From NCBI GenBank assembly GCA_019914995.1, contig CM034126.1:10421001-10485000 (forward strand): a stretch of DNA of 64,000 nt, read 5' to 3'. This document shows positions 1 to 12,583 of the stretch, piece after piece. Position numbers and translations under genes: made by a program. This stretch comes from Acanthochlamys bracteata. Lineage: Eukaryota > Streptophyta > Magnoliopsida > Pandanales > Velloziaceae. Under the pieces are notes generated by a model. It had not been told where the DNA came from. It did no database searches and saw only the letters and a list, made by a program, of their open reading frames with translations. Each line of letters opens with the position of its first letter. Within the stretch, counting starts at the first letter, position 1.

Positions 1-637
1 GTCAGCTGATTGGGAAGGATCAGCTAATGACTTTACGATACTAAAAGATGCAATAGAGCGACCTCCACCGAGTCAATTACATGTCCCGAAATGTGATAAT
101 TGAGTCCTATTGATTTGATTTAGTTTATGCATCAATGAGTTAAAATACAACTATTGTGTTACTTTTCGAGTGTAGGTAAATTTTACCTTGTCGATGGAGG
201 GTACACAACAATGCCAGCCAGATTTTTTATCTTCATATCGAGGGGTGCGGTATCATTTGAAAGAAATTGCTAGACGTAAACCAGAGAACCCTAAAGAGTT
301 GTTCAATTTTCGGCACTCTTCCCTTCGGAGCACAATTGAACGAACTTTTGCATTGCTAAAGAGATGTTCTAAAATGATCCATGAGTCTCCGAATTATCCA
401 TTCTCAGTGCAAGTCAATATTGTGTTGGCTTATTGTATATTACATAATTATATATTGGATGCGTGTCCTCATGATTAGTTTTTGAACGAGTCAAGGATAC
501 ACGATCAATGTGAATATGATTCTCACAATTTTAGCACATTCTGCCAACATGAGCAGCGTTCAGAAAACAGAGAATGGTGTGAATTGAGAGATAAGATTGC
601 AAGTGATGTGTGGAATGACTATATTAGGGCACTTTAG
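1..637 (+). pseudogene. PIF/Harbinger (HARBI1-like) transposase remnant, 5' end outside window
   Basis: Degenerate DDE transposase of the PIF/Harbinger class. Bases 5-107 read as the block around the second catalytic Asp (WEGSAND), followed by a stop. After an intron-like gap, bases 177-215 give GKFYLVDGGY in one frame; the frame then shifts, and 216-478 continue with GVRYHL, FNFRHSSLRSTIERTFALLK (third catalytic residue, E of IERTF) and CILHNYI. The C-terminal tail (LRDKIASDVWNDYI) is in a further frame and ends with TAG at 635-637. It lines up block by block with the better preserved transposase at 61579-62921. It is non-functional: at least two frameshifts and early stops. The N-terminal half, with the first catalytic Asp, lies before the window. 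Confidence 0.85.
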
Positions 638-910
638 AAAGTCTTATTGTTGAACAATGTGTATTTTTATGTATAATGTGTTTAGGATTTGTATACTTAT
701 AATTGTACTTGTTAACAAGCATTTCTTAGAATTTCGATCTTATCAAATATTTGGTATGCTCTTTGTTTATCAAATGATGACTTATGTGATTACTTTTTTT
801 TAGTTGATATTTTCATAATCATTAGTCGATCTTTGATAGTTTCATGCTTTTCTAATATTTAATCCATCGTATAGTATTATATTTGTCGTATTGTTTGTGT
901 AATTTAGCAG

Positions 911-2002
911 ATGGCATCTTTTGACTCTGGACAATGTCCAAGTCGCAGCCGACCTCCGCGAAAGGGTACTCCTAATAAGCGATGGACGCAGCAGCAAGAT
1001 GAGAAACTAAATTGATTTTTTGGCTGAACAGTGTCGTGCAGGTAAAAAGATAGATAAGGGTTTTAAAAAGGCAACATTTGTTGCAGTTGCGAACTATATC
1101 AATGAATTATTTAATACGGAGTTTACATCAGTTCATGTTGATAATCATTATCGCACATTGAGGGAAAGATATAAGCTGATTAAGTTTGTAACCAACTTAA
1201 GTGGTGCCGGTTCGAATGATGAACTCCAAATGGTTATTCTAGACAGAGAAACAGAGAAAGATCTTGTTAAGATAATTTTGACGATTAATTATGTTTATTA
1301 TAGTTGTGCTTTATATGTGTCTATATATATTCATTGATGACATTATATTTAAAATTTTATTGCAAAAATAATCAAGTTTTTAATTCTCTTTTTTATTGTT
1401 TTCTGTATATAGAGTAATCTCAAATTGAGATCTTTCATTAACACGTCTATTCGTCAGTTAGAAGAGCTGCGTATGATATGTGGCGATGATAGCCATAGGA
1501 GAAGCTTGCAGGACTTGTTATAATTCCTTTGGAGAGACAATCCCTGATAGTGCCCAAGGCAATGCAGCCAATGATAATATTTCTGAAGGCATACATATTG
1601 CTGCATTTGTGGAGCTCGTAGGAACTCTACCTACGTCACAAGCACATCCACTCTCTAGTGCACAGTAATCTGTACCGATTGTCTCAATTTCTAGCACTAG
1701 CAATTCTGGCGGAAAAGAGTAGACGTGCTCGTGTCACCACTACTAACGTCGTACTTCTTGATAAGTTACTTACTGAAGTAGAAAAAGTTGCGGTGGCGCT
1801 GCATTATATTAGTGGTTGTTACGCTACTGAACTTCATGAAGTTTTACACGCATTATCAGACGATTTCTTTGAAGAACAAATTGATGATGGATTTGACACA
1901 CTAATCTTAGATCACCGAAAGGCTCATGGATTTCTTACGAAGAATGATGCTAGTACAAGGCGTTGGATGTCGGCGCACGTAGCTGCTAGATGGCATCATT
2001 AG
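911..2002 (+). pseudogene. Myb/SANT-like protein of PIF/Harbinger element (decayed)
   Basis: This is the accessory DNA-binding gene that goes with PIF/Harbinger transposases in plants (Myb/SANT-like, trihelix-type). An ATG at 911 starts MASFDSGQCPSRSRPP and KRWTQQQDEKLN, then stops at TGA. A one-base frame change continues the domain from 1020 (FLAEQCRAGKK, VHVDNHYRTLRERY). After an intron-like AT-rich gap, bases 1412-2002 carry scattered C-terminal pieces in more than one frame (for example ELHEVLHALSDDFFEEQ and ARWHH before TAG at 2000-2002). It lies 270 bp downstream of the transposase remnant in the same orientation, the same order as in the second element at 63143. Broken by stops and frameshifts, so not functional. 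Confidence 0.75.
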
Positions 2003-3262
2003 CAACTGCTGAATACTGATCAATACATGTGAGTTCAAACTTATAAGTCTTAAATTAAAGAAAACTCTTTGTTTAAGATTACATTTTTGTTATATGATTT
2101 GATACAAGATCTGTTTATGTTGTTGTTAGTTATTATTCAATCTGTAACTTCTACTTAGGCAAATGTTTGGTATATGTGCTATATATGTTTAATTGTTTTA
2201 TGCTTCACTAGTATTGTTTACCTCACAAATTGAAGTCATCTGTTTGTTATATAATTTTGTAAATGTTGTTGTAGTTTGACCTGACATTTTTTATTTTTTT
2301 AATATTTCAGTCATCTACTTGATTCCACATTTTTTAAGGGAAGCATGTTGTGAGGGAAGCTGCGAAGTGATATTTTGTGTAATGAATGTTATAATTAATT
2401 ATAACTATGTAATATAAATATAAAGTATATATGTTTTGTAGTAGAATTGTATAATATAATTGTATGTGTAATATAAATGTAAAATAAATGATTATGCAGT
2501 GCATTATTATTATGGTAAATTACAAATGAAATATATATATTGTTATAAAAACTATATAATATAATATATATTATTAATTATTATAGTTATGAAGTTATAG
2601 TATATGGCAGTTGTGTATGTAAGATATTTATGTAATGTATTTTTTAAAAAAATGATTAAAAATATAAAAAAATATGTCAAATTGGTAGTGATAATTTGAT
2701 TAATTAAAATTAGATTTATTTTTATCTAAAGAGAAACAATTATAAAAAATTAGTTTTAGCATAAAATTTGTAAATTTTTAAAAATTATTTGAGAAAAGAA
2801 ATAATTTTAATATGATGATCTTTAAATATACCGTATCTATATATGTACTAAAATTTTATTATAATACTAAAATTGTGTATTACAAGTGTATATATAATAA
2901 AAATTTTGAATTAATATTATAATTGTACAATATAAAGATATTATTTATCTATTATATAATATAAATTGTATTATATAATTTATTTAAAAATATAGCTATA
3001 ATATATATGTACAATATAATGTAATATGTAGTGGAATGATTAAAAAATATTTTTTTCTAATATTAATAAATAAGTTTTACTAAATTAAAATATTTTAAAA
3101 ATAAACTAATATTATTTTCAATCTATCACTTTCAAATATAAAATAATACTAGAAGTCATTTTCAACTTACTTTCAATTATAAAAAGAACACAATAACTCA
3201 ACTCACTTCTAAGAACTCATTTCCTAAGAACTCACTTCTAAGACCAAAAGAACGCACCCTAA

Positions 3263-4971
3263 AGCTTTACTAGTTTTAGCGACCGGTATAGTTTTGGTGG
3301 ATGTTTAGGATAACTTATAATCTCATGTTCAATCTAACTTTTCATTTAATATTCTCAATAAAGCTTCTAGGATATTACACTGAATTTATTTTTAAATTTA
3401 AAACATACAGAAAAATTTTACGTCATAAGATCTTATTATTAATTATTTTTGTTATTATTTTTTAGGTAAAAAAAAAAAAGCTCATTTAAAAAGATTTTTT
3501 AAAATATTTTAATTTTTAGAAAAGTTCTTTTTTAATAAGCAATCACAAACATCCCCTTGGTCGCTAATGTGTAATATATTCTTTAAATATTTAATAGTAG
3601 GAACATAAAAAAATATACATTAAATATTACAAACACAACATACATAACTAAATAATTATAAATATTCAATAAATTAAATAAATTTTAGATATTTATATTT
3701 TTTTAATTATTGGTAATTATTAAATACAAAGTAGATAGTTGTTTTGATAATATAATAGTCAGTAATGTTCAATTAATGCCGGCTTCATACAAAATATAGT
3801 CTCTATTGCCCGTTTAATACAAATACCAATGTGTATGAGATAAAAGAAAAAAGATTATTATTAAAAATCAAATATATAGTAAAACTAATCTATATATGAA
3901 CTTTTAAGAATACAAAATTGCTTCTAACTTACTCCTTCCACCTTCAAATACAATTCCGTTTCTTCCGACAAGTCATTCTTGCCGAAATGGGCTGTATACG
4001 TGTAGAGGGTTCGACATTCTTTCTAAGTGTTGACCATTTAAGTTGTTATAAAGATAAGTCTTCTATATAAAAATTTTGGAATTGTATTACTTTCTCTTGC
4101 ATTATTGGATGCTCGTTTTGTGATGATTACAATTAGGACACTTTGTTTATAATTTATAAAATTAATATAACGATAACTAATAGTGTACAAATAGAAGTAG
4201 ATGATACTTAAATATTTTACTTATATAGTTAGTTCGTATTCTTTCTGAACTCTATTCATGTGACTCTTAGTATACACGATTTTAAAAGTTCCTAATGGCC
4301 CCTCACTCAGTTATATTATAAATATGAATACGAATAAATGTTGTATGTATACATGCCTATGTTTTAGATATGTTCACTGTTCGATGAAAAATGTCACAAT
4401 ACTTTGACTACCTTCGCTGTTGGGATCGAGTTGCATGCTTCGAGGCTTTCGACCTTCTTGACATCTCCTATAAAAATATGTGGTCATTTAATAAACTATA
4501 AAATCAATTTTATATGGATATTAAAAACTGCACTCATCGTAAATAACACCAAATAGATTGCATTGATTAATCTAATAATAAAGCTACCATTTCAACAAAA
4601 ATAACTTAGTGGATTAGCTCTACGACACTCGCCACATCCTTTTTTTTTTGTGATGTCTTTGTATCTTATCTCTCCGTCTTTTATATAAGTCTTGTCATAA
4701 TTTATATAAGTAGGTTTCCAAGACTCACGTGCAAAATTTATTTCAAAATTTCCTTTAGGAAATAAAATGCAATTTTAGTTAGTAAATAACTCATATATAA
4801 ATGAAAATTTTGTAATATATAAATAAAATACTCCCACGCGTACTTCTATTGTTTGATTGATTTTAAGCCTATTATTCCATAACCATATCTATCCTTCAAT
4901 GTTAATTAGAGAATGACAGTGAATCAATATACCGTATTCTTTTATAAGCCATTCTGAATACAGATGTAAAA
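3263..4971. other. AT-rich spacer, no gene seen
   Basis: No coding signal was found on either strand. Near 3277-3300 and 3555-3575 are short pieces with TAGCGACC / GGTCGCTAA words like those in the CACTA-type end at 34488-34765, so this may be a scrambled remnant. The rest is AT-rich sequence with short A/T runs. Confidence 0.4.
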
Positions 4972-5409
4972 ATAGGCCGGACCAAACGAGCCAATCTACG
5001 GCTCGGTAATTTAGCTTGAATACTAATCCATCCGGCCCGGTAAATAGTGGTAGAATCGGGCTGGCCCGACTCGATTCTACAGACAGTATCGCCGACTTTA
5101 TCGGTCCGCCTGTCCGGCTACTATTGACATTGATTGGTCAATATTGACACTTAACCTGATCAACATTGACCGTTGACCAAATCAATTTTTAATTAAAATA
5201 TATTTTTAATTTAAAAAATATAAATTTTAATAATAAAAAATTTATAATATATTTTTTAACTTAAAAATATATTTTTAAATTTATTTTATATAAAATAAAA
5301 AAATAAAACCAAATAAATATGTTGGGCCGGACTATAAAAAATATAACCGAATCGTATCAGTCCGGCTCGATCTATTTATTGGTTCTGTCCGCCCATATTT
5401 GCAACGATG
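4972..5409. mobile_element. Small non-autonomous DNA element (MITE-like)
   Basis: The ends are imperfect inverted repeats: the left end reads GATGTAAAAATAGGCCGGA, and the right end on the other strand reads ATCGTTGCAAATATGGGCGGA. GC-rich subterminal words (GGCCGGACC, GGCCCGGTA, GTCCGGCTCGATC) enclose a very AT-rich centre (about 5180-5310). There is no coding capacity. No clear target duplication was found, so the exact borders are uncertain. Similar architecture is seen at 29411-30233, 35230-35746 and 42630-43455. Confidence 0.45.
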
Positions 5410-6331
5410 ACTCCGAGTTCACACCATCGGCCTTAAATCGTACAACTATGTTTGATTTTCTCTTATTATAATTATATAATGAAGTTGCAGTTGTGACCCC
5501 GTACCTTCGGTGCGTGTCTTAGTAGCTAGATCAGAAAGGTCGGAGTCGGAGAGGGAGAGCCGGAGTTAGACAGGCGGCCGGACGAGCAGGTGTAGCCGGG
5601 CCGAGACAACGGCGTAGGCAGCGGCCGTTGGCCAACTTCCATATTGTCTTTCTAGCTTAGCTATGTAGTTTCTTCTATTGTTCGGATGCACATATGATCA
5701 TTTGAATTTTCATTTCAACTTTATTTTAACTGTCTACTTTCATAAAATTAATAATATTTTCAGCAAATAAATAGATTATACATTATTAAATACTTATATA
5801 TTTGTAGTTTTTGATTTTTTAAAAGTATCTATTTCAAGAAAATATATTACTTTGAATAATTCGGATCCCATAAATTTTTGCTGTCTCTCTCTCTGCATTC
5901 AATGCTGCAACTTTTAATTTAAAGTGTGTATGTAGAATTAGGTTTCTCAGATTAATCTAACTTTTGTTTTGTTTCTAATAAGTTTTTCATTCTTAATGGA
6001 GTCACTCATTCAGTTGGGATGATTTCTGTCTCCATCCATTCTTTTCTAATTGTTTTCTTCGTTTAATCTCATGCACAATCTCTCCAACGACCTGTGCTAG
6101 CATTAATGTCTGCTCACAACAACAGTCTTTGCGTGCTCTAACTCATAACCCTACTTATTTCTTCATTTACTTATTATAATATCAATTAAATACTAGTTTC
6201 TGTGTAAGCGAAACAAGTGTTAATCTCAAATGGAGAAAGCTAGCCAGCTGGGGAAGGCAGCTGGTAGAGATCAAGGGAAGAAAAACCAGTCTGGCGAATT
6301 TAATGCGTCTTGTTCGTCTCCATTTCCCTTC
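5410..6331. other. Spacer upstream of CYP86A with a short GC-rich patch
   Basis: Bases about 5540-5635 are a purine- and GC-rich block (CGGAGTCGGAGAGGGAG, GGCGGCCGGACGAG) that stands out from AT-rich surroundings; no ORF of note crosses it. Bases 5885-6330 are the likely upstream promoter region of the CYP86A gene. Nothing else is recognisable. Confidence 0.35.
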
Positions 6332-6338
6332 TATAAAG
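6332..6338 (+). promoter_or_regulatory. Probable TATA box of CYP86A gene
   Basis: TATAAAG lies 184 bp before the CYP86A start codon. With the usual spacing, transcription would begin near 6363 and give a leader of about 160 nt without introns. Inferred from sequence only. Confidence 0.45.
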
Positions 6339-6521
6339 TCACCCACCTTCTCTTTTTCTTAAACACTCGATCGCTATCCATGATCTTTTTTGTTAACAAC
6401 TCCAACGATCCCTTTGCTTGCTAGCTCGCACTGTTCATCACACTACAATTCACTACTCAGACAGTCGTTCATATTGTGATTAGTAGTAGTGGAGATCGAG
6501 TAATTGAATAAACGGTCATCG

Positions 6522-8132
6522 ATGGAGTTATCGACGGTGCTGCTGTTGCTGGCGGGCTTGGCAGCTTACTTGATCTGGTTCCGTGGAATCGCTCGGCATC
6601 TGCGAGGACCACGGGTTTGGCCCGTGCTCGGAAGTTTACCTGGTTTGATCCACAATGCTGAAAGAATGCACGAGTGGATTTCGTCGAATCTCCGTGCAAC
6701 CGGCGGGACCTATCAAACTTGCATCTGTGCTATTCCGGGACTCGCCAAACGGCAGGGATTGGTTACGGTCACCTGTGACCCGAGAAATCTCGAGCATGTT
6801 TTGAAATCCAGGTTTGATAACTATCCTAAAGGTCCTACATGGCATGCTGTCTTCTCTGATTTGCTTGGCGACGGAATATTTAACTCTGACGGCGAGGTCT
6901 GGCTGCTTCAGCGCAAGACTGCGGCGCTCGAGTTCACTACACGAACACTCCGGCAAGCTATGTCCCGTTGGGTCTCTCGATCTATTCACAACCGTCTTCT
7001 TCCTATTCTCCGAGACGCAGAGGTTAATCTTTCCGTCGTCGACTTCCAGGATTTACTACTCCGACTAACCTTCGACAATATCTGCGGACTAGCCTTCGGA
7101 AGAGATCCGGAGACACTCGCCCGTGGCTTACCCCACAATGCTTTTGCCGCAGCTTTCGACCGTGCAACAGAAGCAACCCTGTACCGGTTTGTTCTTCCGG
7201 AGATTTTGTGGCGAGTGAAGAAATGGATGCAGGTTGGATTGGAAGCATCGCTTACCAGCAGTGTCTCTCACGTCGACAAATATCTCTCTGCAGTGATCAG
7301 GTCTAGAAAGGTCGAGCTCCACTCCGAGCAGCACGACGATCTCCTCTCCCGGTTCATGCGGAAAGGCGATTACCCGGACTCGTTCCTCCAACAGGTCGCG
7401 CTCAACTTCATCCTCGCCGGACGAGACACTTCTTCAGTAGCTCTTAGTTGGTTCTTCTGGCTTATCTCAACTCACCCTGCTGCCGAAGAACGGCTAATCC
7501 GTGAGCTCTGCTCCGTGCTTGCCGATTCCCGTGGCACTGATACAACAAAATGGCTTGCCGGACCATTTGCATTCGAGGAGATCGATCGTCTAGTTTACCT
7601 CAAAGCGGCATTATCAGAAACTCTCCGTCTCTACCCTTCTGTTCCCGAAGACTCTAAACATGTCATCTCCGACGATGTTCTTCCCGATGGAACCTTCGTC
7701 CCTGCCGGCTCTTCTGTCACATACTCTATTTATTCCGTTGGAAGAATGCCTTCCGTTTGGGGTGATGACTGTCTTGAATTCCGTCCGGAACGGTGGTTGT
7801 CTCCCGACGGAAAATCCTTTATTGCTCATGACCAATTCAGGTTCGTTGCTTTTAATGCTGGCCCAAGAATCTGTCTCGGTAAAGATCTTGCTTACCTTCA
7901 AATGAAATCTATCGCCGCTGGCGTTCTTCTCCGACACAAGCTCACCCTTGCTGCCGGGCACAAGGTGGAGCAGAAAATGTCTCTTACATTATTCATGAAA
8001 CACGGGCTCCATATGAACGTTCACCGCCGCGATCTTTCTCCGTTCGTTGAAGAGATAAAGAGTCAATCTCGATCGCCGATGCCGTCGGAAGAGGTTGAGA
8101 TTACTGCTCCGGCAATCAGTTTTGAAATTTAA
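6522..8132 (+). CDS. CYP86A: Cytochrome P450, CYP86A subfamily (fatty acid omega-hydroxylase)
   Basis: A 536-aa, intronless P450. Family members hydroxylate the omega carbon of C12-C18 fatty acids in the endoplasmic reticulum, an early step to cutin and suberin monomers. The N terminus is a membrane anchor (residues about 4-20). The CYP86 signature [11 protein letters not shown] follows, then the I-helix motif AGRDTSS (299-305), the K-helix ETLR (366-369), PERW and the haem loop [10 protein letters not shown] with Cys451 as iron ligand. All key residues are present. The ATG at 6522 is chosen because the only in-frame extension upstream begins with a non-ATG codon and the anchor follows at once. 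The last 30 residues form a hydrophilic tail beyond the usual LxVNxxxRDL end. Coding GC is higher than in the flanks. Subfamily placement is firm; which Arabidopsis CYP86A it matches is not clear from reading alone. Confidence 0.93.
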   Translation: MELSTVLLLLAGLAAYLIWFRGIARHLRGPRVWPVLGSLPGLIHNAERMHEWISSNLRATGGTYQTCICAIPGLAKRQGLVTVTCDPRNLEHVLKSRFDNYPKGPTWHAVFSDLLGDGIFNSDGEVWLLQRKTAALEFTTRTLRQAMSRWVSRSIHNRLLPILRDAEVNLSVVDFQDLLLRLTFDNICGLAFGRDPETLARGLPHNAFAAAFDRATEATLYRFVLPEILWRVKKWMQVGLEASLTSSVSHVDKYLSAVIRSRKVELHSEQHDDLLSRFMRKGDYPDSFLQQVALNFILAGRDTSSVALSWFFWLISTHPAAEERLIRELCSVLADSRGTDTTKWLAGPFAFEEIDRLVYLKAALSETLRLYPSVPEDSKHVISDDVLPDGTFVPAGSSVTYSIYSVGRMPSVWGDDCLEFRPERWLSPDGKSFIAHDQFRFVAFNAGPRICLGKDLAYLQMKSIAAGVLLRHKLTLAAGHKVEQKMSLTLFMKHGLHMNVHRRDLSPFVEEIKSQSRSPMPSEEVEITAPAISFEI

Positions 8133-10099
8133 GATGGTACGCTGAAGTTGTTGTGGTGCAACTACGGAAGCACAAGGCGTTGGTGGTTGGAGTGAAATGA
8201 ATGAATGTAGATAAACATAAATATTGATTATAACCTGGGAATGAGCGTGATGTTATAAATTTCGAAAACTTAATTGTTGTTACATGGGGTTAGGGTTGAA
8301 TTAGAGTGAGAGTAAGTTTAAATTCTTCTCTTTTCACTACAATAAGTGATTTTATTATTGTTGTTGTTATTATTAGTGTTGCAAGAGAGTGTATAATGAC
8401 GTACATTTACTCCATGCTTGTGATGAGGTTTGATTGATTATAGATGAGTGGCTGTTAGATAGAATAAAGATCAGCTAACGATTGCTGTTTTCAGATGTTT
8501 CATTTATTATTAATATACTTTTAATTTGCATGATATGGATTTTCTGCTTTAGAGAAATGAATTAGATCATTGTTTGATGTGGATTTGGCTGATGAGAAAT
8601 TAAATGCGTACGCACCTCTGTTGTTAAGGTAGCCGGGGATTGTTATTCATGAGGGAAAAGATGGGTTGTTCACTTGGTTGTTGGTGTACTAGTTGCATTT
8701 CATGGGGGGGGGAATCATTCATGTTAGGAGTTGAGATGGATTTGTTTTTATTTTAGCTTATGGGGCGTACGGTGCATTTTGAGATTACTTATAAAATATA
8801 ATTTTTTTTAAAATAAAAAATATTTTTTTTATAAAAATAAGTTTTATTTTTTTAAAATAATAATAATATATAATAAAAAAAATTTATTACATAAAATTTT
8901 TTATATTTTTTAAATTTTTAATAAATATTTTATATATTTATAAAATACATATTAAAAAATATAAAATATAAAATAAAAAATTAATTTTTTAATAAGCAAT
9001 GCCAAACGGTAATGCTTTGGTTGAAGTTTATCTCAAAATTAATTTGTAATATTAACAAATATTTATAGCATGACAATGATGTATTTGAAGTTTACCCTCT
9101 TTTTCCAACCAGTCAAAAATAACTTGCTTCATGCTAAATAGGGGTTAAGATCATATTCTTCCGGGTGAATTTGGAGCATCAATCAAATCAGAAACTAAAA
9201 AGTTCGAAGTCATCGATTTTTGTATAACGGTGGAAAAGCACTATTATGTAAATTCATGCAAAATGACACCAAAAAAAATAATAAACAAAACCTATTACTT
9301 CATAATAATCTATTAAGACGTATTCATAAATTTTAAAAATATAAAATAATTTTATAAAATAAAACTATTTAAATATTATTTTTGTAGTTAGAATCAATAA
9401 TGATAAAATAAATGAGTCCTAAACTCTTATTATAGAGTCATTAATGATGTAATATTTTATTATCGTTATTCAAAGTCTTTGTGCATTACTTCAAAACCAT
9501 TCTTCTTGGTCAATCCAATCTTTAGGAGTGTTTTATTTCATCTCAATTTAGCTTTATTTGGAGTTAATAAATTTTTATAAATTTCTAAAAATTATATTAT
9601 ATAAAATTTTAAATTAAAACTTTATTTTTTTAAACTTTTTATTTCAAAAAAATTTCATAAATATTTTCAATTGTACCATAAGTTAATTGTAGGAAGTTGC
9701 ATCAACGAATAACTTCAACCTAGTTAATTCCTATTTTGTGAAAGTCAACTGAGTCATAGAGTTTACTCTACCAACTCTTCACGTGTAGGAACAGAAGGTA
9801 AATTTCTTCTTGTATTTAAGATCGACTTGATTTCGGAATAAACGTAAGTTTCATAAGTGTTTCTGTCGGACACTTCTTGTTGAAAAGAATCGGACTGTTT
9901 CTCAATCTTATTGCTCTTTCGCAAGTTGCTCCGCTAGTTTATCTCCCATTGGCTCATTTTTGCAAACTTATTCTTTCATGTATGTTTGTTATAAGTGCCA
10001 CTCACTATTAATGTTTTTAATATCTTTCCAAAATAATAAAATATTACTAAATAATTGTAAACGTAGGGACGCATTTTACTAATTTGAACTTGTTTTTCT
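8133..10099. other. 3' region of CYP86A and AT-rich spacer with a dispersed repeat
   Basis: 8133 to about 8400 is the probable 3' untranslated region. A G8 run lies at 8705-8712. Bases about 8755-9012 are a copy of an AT-rich dispersed repeat (see 36525-36775) ending in AATGCCAAACGG. 9013-10099 is AT-rich with no gene seen, and the end is probably the promoter of the kinase gene. Confidence 0.4.
8755..9012. repeat. AT-rich dispersed repeat, copy 1 (Tourist-like MITE remnant?)
   Basis: It shares order and wording with the copies at 33870-34065, 36525-36775, 37180-37380 and, inverted, 55112-55330: a TTTTATTTTTTTA-rich stretch, an ATAATAAAAA...TTATTACATAAAATTT core, then TATAAAATA and AAAAAATATAAAAT. 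Its end reads TGCCAAACG. Not coding. Confidence 0.45.
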
Positions 10100-12583
10100 C
10101 TATTCTGCAATTTTGTTTTCATTTTGTTTTGTTTTTTCTCTGAGATTCACTCCCTCTTTTCTCTCTCTCTCTCTACTTCAGTTTTGTTTTCTGCTTCGCT
10201 TCAACTCCACACTAACGGTGACCGGAGTTGAGTCGCTTTCGCGCCAAAGTCTCCATCGATCGATCTATCAATCAGAGACAAAGCCAAGCCGCCACGAAGC
10301 ACAGCAACGAGATCGCGCTCAATTTTTTTCTCTCTCAGAAAAATTTCCAATCTCCAGTAAAATGCTTTCATTTGGACTTCCCAAACCCTAAACGGATCGC
10401 TAGATCGACCTCCAAGCTCAATCCTCCCTGTGTGTGTTGATCTTCGTAAGTGACGATCTTCGCAGTATTGTCTTGTTAATTCCTCTGTTTTCCAGTTCTT
10501 TTTTATGGTGTTAATTTACTCGATTCGGGAGGTAAATGCTGAAAGCTGAAGTTTCTTATTCAGTGGACTGGAAGCCTTAGTTGTGACTCAAGTTCTGTGA
10601 AAATTTCTGTTTTTTCTGTAATTTTAGAGTTTAAGTACTCTCGTTTTGTGAGAAGTAGTGATTTTGTGCACTTTGTGCCACAGCCTTGCTCTTCCCAGGT
10701 CAATGTAAGAGTTATTTATAACTATAGGAAAGATAAGAAGGAAACTTTGAGTAAATGCTATTGTAGTTTGTACGGATTGAATGTGAAGGGAGGAAGACTG
10801 GGATTTTGCAGGAAGGGAGTGGTGGAATTGGATTGAAATTGCTTAAAATCTAGGGCTTGACGAAAAAGTAGTAGTGAAGATTACTTTTTTCTTATTTTCT
10901 TATGTTATGTTCCGTAATGACTTGTAGACCTATGTCCATACTAAAAATGAAATTATATATGTCTATTCCTACCATTTCTTGATTGGAGTTTGCAAAGATA
11001 TAAATCCAAGAATAATGCTCATGGCATTAATATTCATTGACCATGATGTGTCGTGGTCGGGGTGAAGAAGTCAAGATTTTTCAGACCTATTATGGTGGAC
11101 TTACAAAAAGAGTAAAGCTTGGTAGCTAACCTTACTTTAGAGTCAGAAATGTTTTCTCATCTTTAATGATAGCAAGGGGCCTGGACTTTTTTCTTAAAGG
11201 CATTGCCTCTCTTCATCTGATGTTATGACCTTCTTTAAGGAATAGGTTATTGGCTTAAGTAACAACCTATATAAGTGCCTCCTTTTCTTCCTCATTGGCA
11301 TTGGTTTAGAAACATGCTTAGCAACTGGCATTGATGTTGCTGTCTTAGTCTTCCACACAACTTGAATAATATATAAAAATGGAAAGCTATTTTGAGAAAA
11401 ATCTGGAAGAGTTATGTAATTTACCGAAGTTGAAGTGTCATTGGCCGTAATATGAGGCTAAGAATTGAATTTACTTTAGAAATTCAATAGTAAACCTGTT
11501 TGTGTTTCTTATCTGGCGTTCAATTTTTCTTGATCAGTGTATTCTGCGTTGATGTAAGAGTTTCTTCTTAGTATAAGAGTTTAATTATAAAGTTCCAAAG
11601 CATGTCTTTAACTCATTAAGATGAACTGTTTACTTCATTTCTCAGATGTACTTGTTTGCCATATGTGCTGTCTCAAAAAACACTATGGTACTAGTGAACG
11701 TGACAAGCTCCGATATCTTGCTCCTTAGGAAATATTGCACAACAACTTGTTCCTATCATGTTATTAAAGTCACTTTTTTATTATGAACAGTTTACATCAG
11801 TAAGTTGTTATCATGCTATAGGACTTCAAGAAATCTACTTACTCTGAGATTATATATGAATGATTTCATGGTTTTCCTCTTTTGTTTTCAGTTCATTAGC
11901 TTTAGCCAATGGATGGCTGACTTTTTTGTATTATCGCAGATGGGTTTCTCATAATTTTCTGAATTTCTTATGCTATATTAATGTCCTTCTGTAATGTCAG
12001 CCTTATGCTTCACATTTCCAAATTTTATATATAAAGTGTTTATGTGATTGGATCTCCAGAGTTCTATATTTTCTTGATGCATTTTGGATCCCTTCTGGGC
12101 AGATATAGCAAGCTGATTTTCTTGTTGTATGTTGCATCTAAGTATTGGAATTATGAGACCATATCGGTTTATCATGCCCTTCTTTATTACTGTCTAAGAT
12201 ATTGATGACTAAGATTTCTGGTGTACTATTCACAATCAGCAGGGTTTTTATTTGTTATAAGAATTTTGCAGGGTTTTGTAACTACTGCCCCAAAAATGTT
12301 TCAGAATTAACACATTCCTTTGATGCATGTCATTTTTCGCAGGTGGAAAAATTTCTATTTATCATATAAAAGATTAGGTTGCTGTTTCTCTTGTCATTGT
12401 TAGCTCCTCTTGCTGCAGGGGTCTATGAAGGGAGATAAAGGTTGAGGGATGCTTCTCTTTTTCTCTCTCTAGCATGCTTGGTCCTTGCTTCATGATGGCT
12501 AGAATTATGAACTCTTTCATTTCCATTTAAGGTAGTTGGTGGTGCATTTGTAACTTGAGATATTGTCAGTTGTGCTATTCAAA
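10100..12583 (+). other. 5' leader of the YDA-like gene with long intron and upstream ORFs
   Basis: A CT-rich leader (CTCTCTCTCTCTCT near 10161-10174) runs to a good donor, TTC|GTAAGTG, at 10445/10446. The last leader exon probably starts at 12419 after TTGCTGCAG, making a leader intron of about 2 kb. The spliced leader would hold short upstream ORFs: 10362-10391 (9 aa), 12425-12445 (6 aa) and 12492-12530 (12 aa), which could lower translation. The borders are inferred; the first base of the transcript is unknown. Confidence 0.5.

Larger units (their letters stand above)
1..3259 (+). mobile_element. PIF/Harbinger DNA transposon, right part only
   Basis: The element contains the transposase and Myb/SANT-like remnants and about 1.2 kb of AT-rich 3' sequence. 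Its probable right terminus is at 3259: read on the minus strand the end is GGGTGCGTTCTTTTGGTC, a typical Harbinger/Tourist-type terminal inverted repeat, and it is followed by TAA (3260-3262), the preferred 3-bp target site. Just inside are subterminal repeats of ACTCACTTCTAAG / ACTCATTTCCTAAG (about 3200-3240). The left terminus is outside the window, so the target duplication and the left inverted repeat could not be compared. Confidence 0.65.

Noticed and set aside
6230..6424. Open frame upstream of CYP86A
   Set aside because: It overlaps the TATA box and the inferred transcription start of the P450 gene; composition is not protein-like.
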